A stretch of 64,000 bases of DNA, from the NCBI GenBank assembly GCA_036785325.1, contig JAXIVH010000013.1, forward strand, positions 6,473,185 through 6,537,184. The letters are read 5' to 3'. A model generated the notes under the pieces. That model did not search any database, was not told the DNA's origin, and saw nothing but the letters and a program-made list of their open reading frames with translations. Positions 31,901 through 42,384 of the stretch are shown piece after piece (within the stretch, counting starts at the first letter, position 1; every line of letters begins with the position of its first letter). This DNA comes from Urophycis tenuis. Its lineage: Eukaryota; Chordata; Actinopteri; Gadiformes; Phycidae. Both the position numbers and the translations under genes were made by a program.

Positions 31901-33514
31901 TTCCTACTTCCTTCTCACTCCTTCCTCCTCACTCCTTCCTCATCACTCCTTCCTCCTCATCCCTTCCCACTTCCTCCTCACTCTTCCCTCCTCACTACTT
32001 CCTCCTTCCTCCTCATTCCTTCCTACTTCCTCCTCACTCCTTCCTACTTATTCCTCACTCCTTCCTCCTCACTCCTTCCTCCTTCCTTCTCTCCTTCATC
32101 CTCACTCCTTCCTCCTTCCTCCTCACTCCTTCCTCCTTCCTTCTCTCCTTCATCCTCACTCCTTCCTCCTTCCTTCTCACTCCTTCCTCATCACTCCTTC
32201 CTCCTCACCCCTTCCCACTTCTTTCTCACTCCTTCCTCCTCACTCCTTCCTCCTTTAATTTGAAAGAGCACCTTCCTCCTCACTCCTTCCTACTTCCTTC
32301 TCACTCCTTCCTCCTCACTCCTTCCTCATCACTCCTTCCTCCTCATCCCTTCCCACTTCCTTCTCACTCCTTCCTACTTCCTTCTCACTCCTTCCTCCTC
32401 ACTCCTTCCTCATCACTCCTTCCTCCTCATCCCTTCCCACTTCCTCCTCACTCTTCCCTCCTCACTACTTCCTCCTTCCTCCTCATTCCTTCCTACTTCC
32501 TCCTCACTCCTTCCTACTTATTCCTCACTCCTTCCTCCTCACTCCTTCCTCCTTCCTTCTCTCCTTCATCCTCACTCCTTCCTCCTTCCTCCTCACTCCT
32601 TCCTCCTTCCTTCTCTCCTTCATCCTCACTCCTTCCTCCTTCCTTCTCACTCCTTCCTCATCACTCCTTCCTCCTCACCCCTTCCCACTTCTTTCTCACT
32701 CCTTCCTCCTCACTCCTTCCTCCTTTAATTTGAAAGAGCACCTTCCTCCTCACTACTTCCTCCTTCCTCCTCACTCCTTCCTACTTCCTCCTCACTCCTT
32801 CCTTCTTCCTTCTCTCCTTCATCCTCACTCCTTCCTCCTTCCTCCTCACTCCTTCCTCCTCACTCCTTCCCACTTCTTTCTCACTCCTTCCTCCTCACTC
32901 CTTCCTCCTTTAATTTGAAAGAGCACCTTCCTCACTTCTTCCTCCTTCCTCTTCACTCCTTCCTCCTCACTCCTTCTTCCTTTCTCCTCACTCCTTCCTC
33001 CTCACTCCTTCCTCCTACCTCATCACTCCTTCCTTCTCACTCCTTCCTCCTCACTCCTTCCTCCTCACTCCTTCCTCCTCCCTTCTCACTCCTTCCTACT
33101 TCCTCCTCACTCCTTCCTCCTTCCTTCTCACTCCTCCCTCCTCACTACTTCCTCCTTCCTCCTCACTCCTTCCTCCTTCTTTCTCTCCTTCATCCTCACT
33201 CCTTCCTCCTCACTCCTTCCTCATCACTCCTTCCTCCTCACCCCTTCCCACTTCCTTCTCACTTCTTCCTCCTCACTACTTCTTCCTTCCTCCTCACTCT
33301 TTCCTTCTCACTCCTTCCTTCCCACTCCTTCCTCCTCACTTCCTCCTACTTCCTCCTCACTCCTTCCTACTTCCTCCTCACGCCTTCCTCCTCACTCCTT
33401 CCTACTTACTCCTCACTCCTTCCTCCTTCCTTCTCTCCTTCCTCCTCACTCTTTCCTCCTTCCTCCTCACTCCTTCCTCCTCACTCCTTCCTCCTTCCTT
33501 CTCTCCTTCATCCT
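28937..33514 (+). repeat. Polypyrimidine satellite with punctuating spacer
   Basis: About 4.6 kb are built from CTCACTCCTTCCTC-type units with almost no G on the plus strand. Thirteen copies of a spacer containing TTTAATTTGAAAGAGCACCTT interrupt it, starting near 29,143, 29,674, 29,850, 29,956, 30,279, 30,454, 30,564, 30,738, 30,974, 31,651, 32,254, 32,724 and 32,909. The 176/106/323 spacing recurs as 175/110/174, so blocks of about 605 bp have been duplicated. The long open frames across it (up to 427 codons of Ser/Leu/Pro/Phe/His) exist only because the repeat has few stop triplets. Confidence 0.96.
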
Positions 33515-33597
33515 CACACACACACACAAACACAGTGCAGATCATATGCAGTGGGTGGTACGACTCTCTCTACTAGTACTGTGTCTTGTGTATTCTC

Positions 33598-34115
33598 GCT
33601 GGATTTGGATGTTAAAATTGATTTTTTTTGCTTAAATTGATAGAAAAGGGATAGAAATAGACATTCCACTTTGTCTTCAAATTTTTACCCTCCATTTTCA
33701 CGTTTTTATGACATCATCATTTAGGCGGAGCTTAATTTACAGTATAGGGCCACTACAAGGACCTAAATCATGCTGGATTTGAATGTAAAATGTTTTTTTT
33801 TTTGCTTAAATTGATAGAAAAGGGATAGAAATAGACATTCCACTTTGTCTTCAAATTTTTACCCTCCATTTTCACGTTTTTATGACATCATCATTTAGGC
33901 GGAGCTTAATTTACAGTATAGGGCCACTACAAGGACCTAAATTATGCTGGATTTTGATGTAATTTTTTTTTTTTTTTTGCTTTAAGTGTTTGAACATGGA
34001 TATAAATATACATTCAACTTTGTCTTCAAATGTTAACCCTTCATTTTCACATTTTTATGACGTTATCATTTAGGCGATGCTTAAATTTCAGTATAGGCCC
34101 ACTGAAAGGACCTCA
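33598..34115. repeat. Three tandem copies of a 174-bp repeat
   Basis: Units start with GCTGGATTT at 33,598, 33,772 and 33,946. Units 1 and 2 are nearly identical over GATAGAAAAGGGATAGAAA, TTTGTCTTCAAATTTTTACC and TTTAGGCGGAGCTTAATTT. Unit 3 is diverged and ends near 34,115. Confidence 0.92.
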
Positions 34116-34351
34116 TAATAACTTGCAGTAAAAAAACAACATATTTTGTGAACTGTAAGAGCTAAAAAGTGATTACTTATTAGTAATTAACTAGTCAACT
34201 CAACTAATTTTAAGAACAGAAGATCTTCTGAACAATATTAACTATTTACATTGAATTTACATATAATTCAATTGAATGCAAGCGATATGAACTATTTCAA
34301 AAAACAAACACAGAGAATATTCTTAAACAATTTTCCTTTGAAACAAAGTTT

Positions 34352-36387
34352 TCACTCACTCATCTCCCTCACTCCCTCACTATCACTCACATCATTTTTA
34401 AGGATTTCTTGGTTTTCACAGTCTACACAAGTGCAGGCTGGGGTGCATGGTAGTCCATTTCTATTACAAGAACAGAGTTTTTTTTCACATTTGCTGTTAT
34501 GGCAGCCACATTTAACAAAGGCCAAGAGCTCTTCAGGTGCTGAATCATTTAAGCAGTAAACTGGTAAGAACCAATCTCCCTCCACATACCACCCATGATC
34601 AACTGGGGAAGGCAGCTCAAGTTTCGCTTTAGTGCTGGACTTCCATACGTAGGTCAAATAATTTCTCCGGTAAATATGGGGAAGAAATGCAGCTGGTGAT
34701 GGTGGAAGCTTTTCACCTTCTTTTCCTTTTCGAAACAGCTCCCAGCGGAGGTCTTTCAAAGAAGAAGCTTGCATTGCTGAAGTTCCATATGCCATGCACA
34801 CAAATTTCTCTAGAGACTTCAGCACTTCTCCTGACAGGGAATCTAAGGTTGAACCCAAAGCCTGCAGGCTGTTAAGAATGGGGTCTCTCTCATCGAGGTG
34901 CAGGAACAGCTTTGTCCATTTCTGCTTGCTTATCCCAGCAAACTTGCCTCCCCAATCTGCTCCTGTGAGTGCATGAAATGCTGGGAAGGCTTTAGCATGA
35001 GTGGGTCCAAGGTCTTTAACAGTTTCACCAATGTTGATGATGCGAGATGTTCGGCCCTTCCCAGCATGCAAAAGCAACTGACATGGTGACAGGAAACTGT
35101 AAATAAAGACAAGGAGCACATATACTGTACATCAGTATCCACTGAGTGTACATGAATTGTGCAACCAGGATGGGATGAGGCAGCATGAATGCAATGTAAT
35201 GGGATCAGTGTATCTGCTTCTTCATGGTCATGCACTTTCATTGCATCTGCAAAATTTGACTTTACAATTGTACCAGCTGCACAGACAAGCAGCTGACTAC
35301 TTGATGCAAACCTTTGTAGTAACTTCTCTTGAAGATACAAAGTAAGTTGATTTTTTGTGTCTTTATAAGAGAGAAGTTGCTTCATGTTTATGTAACGCAA
35401 ATCCATGGCATCTGAGATGTGAAAGAGAACAGGTGTCAAACACTTGGCACGTTTAGCACGTGTCTGATCTTTCAATGATGTTTAAAGGTAACGGTCAAAC
35501 AAGACTCTCAGCTCATGAGCACCTTTTCCTCTCTTACAGATAACAGATTAGATTTTTTTTTAGATTAGATTCAACTTTATTGTCATTGTGCTGAGTACAA
35601 GTACAGGGACAACGAAATGCAGTTATGACAACGAAATGCAATGAAATAAGAGTTATTATGCAGATATGAACTGATCTGCCAACTTGGCACAAGTGTTGAC
35701 ATGAGTGTCTATTCTTAAGCCCTGCAATTCAACCATGCCATCTATCACAACTACTGAAAAGTCTGTAGGCACTGCAGCATCCTCTTTCTGCAACCTCTCT
35801 GTTGCAGCCATCAGTTCAGATTTGTCTGTTGGAATATAGATTAAGCCATCTGAAGTAAACAGGGACCTGGGGTAAGCAGACAATTCATATTCACCAATTA
35901 CTTCTCGCATGTTCACCAGATCTGGCCGGACTTCCATAATTAGAAGGAAATGTGTCAACAGAGCACGGTCCCTACTGAGTTCAGTCACTTTTTGGCCTTG
36001 CTTGTCTTTCCTTTGCTTAGTATTGGATCCAAACATCTTCAGTTGTAACTTCTTCATTGGATCCCACAGTGACCTTTTTGAGCTTGTGAGCAGCCTGGAA
36101 GTTACAAAGTCATGGTAAGCATCTCCTTTGGAATCTCTTTCCAAGATATCCACCATTGTGCTACTGGAAACCACCTGGTTAGATACAAAGTTCCGCAGTC
36201 CCTCATTGCTCTCAGAAAATGGCTTATCATAATGTGCAAGGATTCCACCACAGAGCTTTTGAACATTTTGAAATACATGCTTTTTGTAGTATGGTTTTAA
36301 TTGGTAATGGACTGACTTTGCTGCCGTGTCCTTTTGTGGGGTACTCCAGAAGTCATCAATCATTCGTAGTATTTCAGGAGAAGCCAA
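34352..36387 (-). pseudogene. Decayed transposon-type ORF with nuclease-like and CXC regions
   Basis: Three minus-strand frames form one broken protein. The upstream part (36387-35656) contains MIDDFWSTPQ and later LRIDTHVNTCAKLADQFIS. A middle part (about 35540-35126) holds HEEADT and VDTDV. The downstream part (35119-34352) holds FHALTGAD and a C-terminal Cys cluster (CGC-x4-C-x4-C-x-C-x6-C-x3-C-x-C-x2-C), a tesmin/TSO1-like CXC domain. The acidic motifs HEEADT, DTDV and ALTGAD resemble PIN/XPG-type nuclease cores. Breaks: a 118-bp retroposon insertion at 35,543-35,660, a TAA inside the frame near 35,483, and a frameshift near 35,120-35,130 where about five extra bases lie after VDTDV. The N-terminus is missing before an AT-rich stretch. 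It is a dead copy of a multicopy fish element. Confidence 0.72.
35543..35660 (-). mobile_element. Retroposon fragment inserted in the CXC pseudogene
   Basis: CAGATA occurs exactly at 35,537-35,542 and 35,661-35,666 and flanks a 118-bp insert. The insert contains the common fish retroposon sequence TTCAACTTTATTGTCATTG and an AGATTAGATT tail. It splits the coding sequence between ADQFIS and KRGKGAHELRV. Confidence 0.8.
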
Positions 36388-36892
36388 TAGGATTATATTA
36401 TATATATTATATATAATATATATATGTATATATATTATATTAGCTAGGCTAATATAACTTTGCCTACTAGAAAGGGGGTCTGTTTATCCTTTAAAACTCT
36501 CAAAGGTCAGAAAACTGAGGATATTATCAAGGATCTGCTATCTCCCAAGTGTGTTTTGACACTTTATGCTCAAAAAGTGGGATTAATATAATTAAATTGA
36601 TAGAAAAGGCAAAGAAACACAAATCATTCTGCATTTTAGGGCTCCCCTCAAACAATGTCTGAAAAAATGACAAATATGATGATGAAAATTTGAAGACAAA
36701 AAAAATCTTGTTATTTAATATCTGTACAAGCAATTTCTGCAAAAAAATCAAAATTAACATCAAATTCCAGCGAGAACTTCTTTTCTGACACAGTGCACAG
36801 TAATATACTGTCTTTCTTATTTTTTGTACAAGTTTCTTCCTGTAACAACAGGAAGAAACAAGAAGAAACAAGAAACTGCAACATGATATCAA

Positions 36893-36963
36893 GCATTGGT
36901 GGTTCAGTGGTAGAATTCTCGCCTGCCACGCGGGAGGCCCGGGTTCGATTCCCGGCCAATGCA
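36893..36963 (+). tRNA. tRNA-Gly (anticodon GCC)
   Basis: The 71-nt sequence folds into a standard cloverleaf. The acceptor stem pairs GCATTGG with CCAATGC, the anticodon GCC is at 36,925-36,927, and the T arm is GGGTTCGATTCCC. Internal promoter boxes A (TGGTTCAGTGG) and B (GGTTCGATTCC) are intact. A T4 pol III terminator follows at about 36,969. It has no intron. Confidence 0.95.
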
Positions 36964-37458
36964 TCGTCTTTTGCAGCTGAGGTCAGAGTTCCATAAGTTT
37001 TTATTTTTATATTATTATTGTAGATAGGAATACACAATCTAGTTATTGTACAATGTAGATATCGCTTTTCGTTATATAACTCTTCTTCACACCGTATGTG
37101 TGCAATTAATGGAAGCTAAACGACTGAAGCTCGAGATTTCATTCAAACTGTATTACAAAGGTCTACTTCCGTATGGCTGTGCTATGTATTTTTTATTTTT
37201 GTAAACTTTATACTTTTTGAGATATTTGTGATAAAAATGCAAACAACTCACTAACATTGAGTTAACACTCAATGATTACGGGCATTACTCTGCACAAGTA
37301 ATTCTTCGCGTGGAATTATGGAATTACATTTTCTAATTACGTTCGCCATTGCTTAAACTATGGATAATTAATGTTTCCACTTTCTCCTGTCTGCTGTAGA
37401 ACTACGATATAGTGTTTTTGTGTAGATAACTTTGGGGCACTACCTCATGGCATGTAAG

Positions 37459-37530
37459 TCCTCGTTAGTATAGTGGTCAGTATCCCCGCCTGTCACGCGG
37501 GAGACCGGGGTTCAATTCCCCGACGGGGAG
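37459..37530 (+). tRNA. tRNA-Asp (anticodon GTC)
   Basis: The 72-nt sequence begins TCCTCGTTAG and ends GACGGGGAG. The anticodon GTC is at 37,492-37,494. The acceptor stem pairs TCCTCGT with ACGGGGA (one G-T), and the T arm is GGGGTTCAATTCCCC. A T-run terminator follows at about 37,534. Box A and box B are intact. Confidence 0.95.
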
Positions 37531-37998
37531 AAATTTTTTCTTATGAGCCTTCTCATTTTGTCACTATGAGATGATCAATGTATTTTAGAACATTTACCGA
37601 GGAACATAAATCCTTTTTATAAATGTAAATATACAGGTGCATCTTGATAAAGTGAATTTAAAAGTGAGTTCCAAAAGTTAAACTCATACATTATATAGAT
37701 TCATTACACACAGAGTGATATATTTCAAGTGTTTATTTCTTTTAATTCGGATGATGATGACTTAGAGCAATGGTTCTCAATCTACGCGAGCGCCTTCTAG
37801 TGGTCCGCGGAGTATGTACGATTTTTTTTATAAAGTTGAAGCAATCGTTAAAGGTCCCATATTATGCAAAATGCACTTTAGAGCGGTTTTCTATCAATAA
37901 TATACATCCCCGGCCTGTCTACAATCCCTCCTGATATGAAAAAAGTTCATCCTCTCCTTTTTTTGCTTTCTCAGTCTTTAGAAAATGTGGGCTAAAAC

Positions 37999-38511
37999 CA
38001 TAGACTGTATATATATATGGACAAACCCTCCGTGACGTCACCCATAGACTTCTTAACAATGGAGATGAAGCCTAAAATTGAGCTTCTGGGCGCCGCCATC
38101 TTGGACATTTCAATCTGTGTTCTAAGCCCGCCTACCTCCGGCCAGACCAATCAAAGCCTCGAATCCGTGAAGGTCATGCCGTGATGACATATGACAGCTG
38201 CCAATCAAGTTGACCACGCCCTTAATTATTCATAAAATAAATCCTTCTCTGTGCATTAAAATAATGGATTCTAAAAAAATTCACCCCCCTCACAGTTGTC
38301 ATGGACTCGAACACTACTGAAAGACACCAAAACCGTTTTTTGAACCAGGCTGTAAACATGTTTATTTTGGCTGTAAAGTTGGACATTTTAACATGGGTGT
38401 CTATGGGAGTTGACTCCTTTCTGCAGCCAGCCTCAAGCGGCCAGTCGAGGAACTGCAAGTTTTTGCATTTCCGCATGGGCTTCATTTTTCAGCATGGAAT
38501 GTTGCCGCTTG
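37999..38511. mobile_element. 513-bp insertion with perfect 8-bp duplication
   Basis: GCTAAAAC stands at 37,991-37,998 and again at 38,512-38,519. The paralogous site in copy 1 (near 24,381-24,390) has a single GCTAAAAC, so it is an empty site. The insert starts CATAGACTGTATATATAT and contains CCGTGACGTCACCCATAG, as in a family common in fish genomes. The 8-bp duplication points to a hAT-type element, although the terminal repeats are weak. Confidence 0.85.
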
Positions 38512-38573
38512 GCTAAAACAGGCTGGTTGAAAAATGGTCTGCTACTGACGTCAGCAACAGACTGGTTGGCACA

Positions 38574-39734
38574 ATGGCGAAGGTACGAGCTGGAAGAAGT
38601 GGTTGCTCTGTTGTTGGCTGCACAAATGAGCACACAACTCTTTATAAACCTCCCTCTTCGGAGGTTCTGAGGACTCAATGGGTGAATTTCATTTTTGATG
38701 GTGATGTCCCTACAGCAGTTCCCAAAGTGCTGTATGTGTGTGCTAACCATTTCACGTCGGACTGCTTCATCAACGAGGGACAGTATAAAACTGGATTTGC
38801 TAAATCCCTGCGGCAGAGATGGGGGACTCGAGTCTAGTGACTTGACTCGAGGCAGACTTAAGTCGCCAGATTGAGGACTTGTGACTTGCTTGATCAACAG
38901 TGAGAAAAGACTTGACTTGACTTGGACTTGCTACTCATGACTTGAGACTTGACTTAGACTTGCATGAAATGACTCCACAAGTCATTGCTGTCTTGGTTAA
39001 TTGGTGAATAATAATAATACAAAATATTTTCTATTGGATGTTTCCTGTTGCATGTGGGCGAACCTGGCAACCAGTAATCGCTCTAATAGGTGATGCACCC
39101 GCCCCCGCCCATCTTGCAGTAGAGCGGCTGGGGTTTGAAAGATGGAAGATGATAATAGTTCTGCTGCTGACACAGCCTGTGTTCCCAAAATTATTAAATT
39201 CGGATTCTAAAACTGGTAGTCCCAATGCTTGATTCTGATTGGCTGATAGGTGTACCTTATGAGACGATAAGGTACACCTGTCCCCATCCAACGCTGCTGC
39301 TGACCGCTTCACATATCACTCCGCGCATAGCAACGACGCGCATAGCAGAGCAGTAGTCGTTCCTAGTAATTCTGATCCTGCTGGTCCTAGTGAGTATTTA
39401 TAATTATTCTTTAGCCTTGTATCCCCTTCCTCTATTTGTTAGCCCTTTTGTGCAAAGGAGGGCTACATAAAACTTAGGCTGCAGTCTCTTAACATTTTAA
39501 GACGGTTGTCTTCCAGCTTATTACATTTATATGACTTGACTTGTGACTTGCTTGACCTAAGCTATGACTTGACTTGAATGGACTCAACTCTAACAAAAAT
39601 GACTTGGGACTTGCTTGAGACTTGATGGTTAAGACTTGAGACTTGCATATGTGTGACTTACTCCCATCTCTGCCCTGCGGATTAAAAATGGATCGGTACC
39701 AACTGTCCGCGATCCAACTACGAACGCGGAAGCT
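38574..39734 (+). pseudogene. THAP-domain exon, split by a hAT insertion
   Basis: Same THAP domain as the copy at 24,444, with all C2CH residues. The frame is interrupted at 38,813 by the 859-bp element and continues at 39,681 with IKNGSVPTVRDP, ending at a GTAAGT donor at 39,734. The donor suggests that this was the first coding exon of a spliced transposase gene. The remaining exons were not found in the window. Confidence 0.72.
38814..39672. mobile_element. 859-bp hAT MITE inserted in the THAP exon
   Basis: CCCTGCGG flanks it on both sides (38,806-38,813 and 39,673-39,680). The ends are perfect inverted repeats starting CAGAGATGGG. Repeated GACTTGACTT and GACTTGCTT motifs fill both subterminal regions. 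The uninterrupted site is visible in copy 1 at about 24,676-24,690. Confidence 0.93.
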
Positions 39735-40294
39735 GTAAGTTTGAACATTTTATTCTGATTAACTGTACTGTTGGGCCGCGACATAGTCTCCTTATACTAA
39801 AGTTACGTTAAAACTAGGGCTGGGACTTTAACGCGTTCATTAAGATGAATGAATGACACAAAAATAATGCATTTTATTCGCCCTTATTTTTGCACCGCGG
39901 AACGTTTATCACTGGGTGAGTTTCAGGTTTACCGATTATACTGCAGCAGTGATCACTGCCTGAGGCGTTTTGAACGCAGCCCGAACCGACTGGTGCCTCT
40001 GCACGGCGACCAAGCTTTGATAAACACGCACCGGTTTACAGTATCGTCCAGCATTTTAGCGGTCGTGGCCGTGGAGCTGAGAACAGCAGAGTTTCCTCTG
40101 CTGCAGCAGAATAGCGGACATGTCGTAGCTACAGACATGTCACTGTCTCGGGTGCATTTTGTTATTATAGGACTTCAACCTCAGAACTCTCTGTCATCAG
40201 ACTGTCCTGGCCTGTCCTGTGCATACAAAACGATGCAGAACAATTGACCTCACGATTGGTTGTCTCCAGTTTCGAAAGTGATGGTTCAGTGCTG

Positions 40295-40959
40295 TTAAAG
40301 GGATATTCCGCCATTTTTGGAAATAAGCTCATTTTCCACCTTCCCTCGAGCAAAACAATCGATCTTTACCCTTTTCCCGTTCATCCAGCCGTTCTGTGAG
40401 TCTGGCGGTACAACTTTTAGCTGTAGCTTAGCATAGATCATTGAATCGCATTAGACCATTCGCATCTCGCCCGCTTAGAAGTGATATGACGCGCCTCAAA
40501 GTATAGTCCCGGTATACCACCGGTAATAGCAGGTAATCACGTTGGTTGTATTGCCGGAAGAAGCCTACAGGGACTATTGAGGCGCTGTGTCATATCACTG
40601 CGCCCATGGTACCTTTGCAACTTTCCTTGATTATTACGCCAGAATGAGAGTATAGTTCCGGGTAAAATCAGCATAGAAAATCGCCACGTTTCATTTTCCG
40701 TCGGTCTTATTGCACTTTCAAACTTGAGAAGAGACAAGTTTTAAATGGGAAAAATTCCGGAAATCGTAGTCACTTCTAAGCGGGCGAGATGCGAATGGTC
40801 TAATCCGATTCAATGATCTATGCTAAGCTACAGCTAAAAGTTGTACCGCCAGACTCACAGAACGGCTGGATGAACGGGAAAAGGGTAAAGATCGATTGTT
40901 TTGCTTGAGGGAAGGTGGAAAATGAGCTTATTTCCAAAAATGGCGGAATATCTCTTTAA
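40295..40959. mobile_element. Large TTAA-flanked foldback element
   Basis: TTAA lies at both edges (40,295-40,298 and 40,956-40,959). Arms of about 190 bp are near-perfect inverted copies: GGGATATTCCGCCATTTTTG on the left pairs with the right-end CAAAAATGGCGGAATATCTC. A second, inner inverted pair lies within (GATATGACGCGCCTCAA near 40,485 against TTGAGGCGCTGTGTCATATC near 40,577). No ORF. TTAA target sites fit piggyBac- or Kolobok-type mobilisation. Confidence 0.9.
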
Positions 40960-41270
40960 TGTTTTAACACTTGTTAACAACCTCACTAGATTGACTGGTA
41001 GGCCTATTTGATATGCCTGATATCCCCATTTGCAGGGTAGGCCTACGTTTTGATGCAGTTCGGTTGTTAGTATTGTCACGTTGCAAGTGTTTAGTTGCTT
41101 CAGTCAAGTAAAGTTAAGTGAATATTAAATCATATTCTTAGTATTAATGCCCTCTGTGTAAACTCTATGTAGTTATAGGCCTACGCTACTATACTTTTAA
41201 TTCCGTAGGTACTTCGAGGGCCAAATAATTTCTTAGGTGGTACTCATGGTAAAAAGTTTGAGAACCACTG

Positions 41271-42384
41271 CTGTAGAAGAACTTCACATAAAATCATAGT
41301 TCATGTCCAGTTTGTTTAGTTCGTTTTAACTGATCTTTTTAGTTGTTTTTGCAAAATATTAAGGTTGCATGTCTTTAGGCCCATTCTGTTTACTTATGTT
41401 TAATTTGTTAAGTTACTTTTCGTTTGTATTCTCTGTCACTTTTTCAGTCATTTGTTACAGTGTTTTGTAACAGCTAGTTTTAAAAAGTGCTATTTCAATA
41501 TAGCTAAACTTACAATTCTCTTTTTTATATGAACTAAATACAAATGTTCTATCTTGAGCAGAGCAATTGTGATACCATAAGCCTGAACCTTTATATGTAA
41601 TTAATATGTATTCATGGTGAATTATTATATATATGAATCTGAATATACATATTAATACATGTATAGGTATGCAAAAGCAAAGGTAAAATTATCAGAAAAA
41701 AATAGGCCCAGACATGTATTACCCAATGGTCCAAAATAGCATTGTTGCTCGTATTTTCAATTAGAACACACACCATGTAGCCTACAACTTAATTGTTCGC
41801 AATTAACTGACTAAACGGCATATGTGCTCACAAAAATCTAAATGAACGAATAACAAGCAAATAAAAGCCATAAGCGATAATCACTTCTGTCAACCACTTT
41901 AAAAATGGAAATGCAAACCACCATGTGGAAATGTTTTCTCTAGGATTAAATTAAATCACAGTTTGATAAAAAGTAACAATACAACCCTCCTGCTTAGCGT
42001 TTGAATTTCTGCACGGTAATGGAATAAACATTTCACATCATCATGTCTGACCAATTTTTACATCAATTAACACATACAGTGCCATATTTACAGTCCTGTT
42101 ATGCTCCCATGCCCTTACACATAGCCCTCATCGGTAAACCTCTGACCTGGAAGGGAAAATAAATAGAACACACCAACAGAGAGCTGACGACATCAGTGAT
42201 CCGGTGTAATGCTTGCAGTGATTTCTGTCTTCCACCTTCAAAATGCAAAGACCATCATTCTCTTGGAGGAATAAACATAAATACACAGGGAAGGAGAAGG
42301 TCCAACAGATGGTCAGCGTGCAAGGACAGTTCCTCTGTGTGTGTGTGTGTCTGTAAAAAGGGACAGTTCGTGGCAGAAAGAGCA
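41271..42384. other. AT-rich stretch covering the spty2d1 3' flank
   Basis: No ORF, RNA gene or clear repeat was found. The part next to 42,385 must include the spty2d1 3' UTR. I see no AATAAA on the minus strand close to the stop codon. A short (TG)n lies at 42,335-42,350. Confidence 0.4.

Larger units (their letters stand above)
33572..36800 (-). mobile_element. Candidate DNA transposon bounded by inverted repeat copies
   Basis: The left part holds three 174-bp repeats. The right part, at about 36,680-36,776, carries the same sequence in reverse orientation: the motif TTCTCGCTGGA and the neighbouring GATGTTAA and TTTGTCTTCAAATT blocks match after reverse complementing. ACTGTGTC also recurs just outside both ends. 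A decayed minus-strand ORF with a CXC domain lies between. The exact ends and target duplication are not resolved. The combination of a nuclease-like region and a Cys-rich domain is reminiscent of Academ-type elements, but this is a guess. Confidence 0.5.
37768..41270. mobile_element. Composite THAP transposon, copy 2, with nested insertions
   Basis: The outer ends are hAT (Charlie-like) inverted repeats: CAATGGTTCTCAA on the left, and CAGTGGTTCTCAA when the right end is read on the minus strand. The flanking 8-mers do not match well, so the target duplication has decayed or the borders are shifted. Inside, 37,790-40,029 matches copy 1. Two insertions (37,999-38,511 and 38,814-39,672) are absent from copy 1, and a large foldback lies at 40,295-40,959. 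Confidence 0.72.

Noticed and set aside
30980..32263. A 427-codon open frame in the polypyrimidine satellite
   Set aside because: The reading frame is made of repeat units and stays open only because the repeat lacks stop triplets. There is no start context, no splice sites and no globular domain.
34001..34120. A fourth full copy of the 174-bp repeat
   Set aside because: After about 34,115 the similarity fades into AT-rich sequence, so only three units can be supported.
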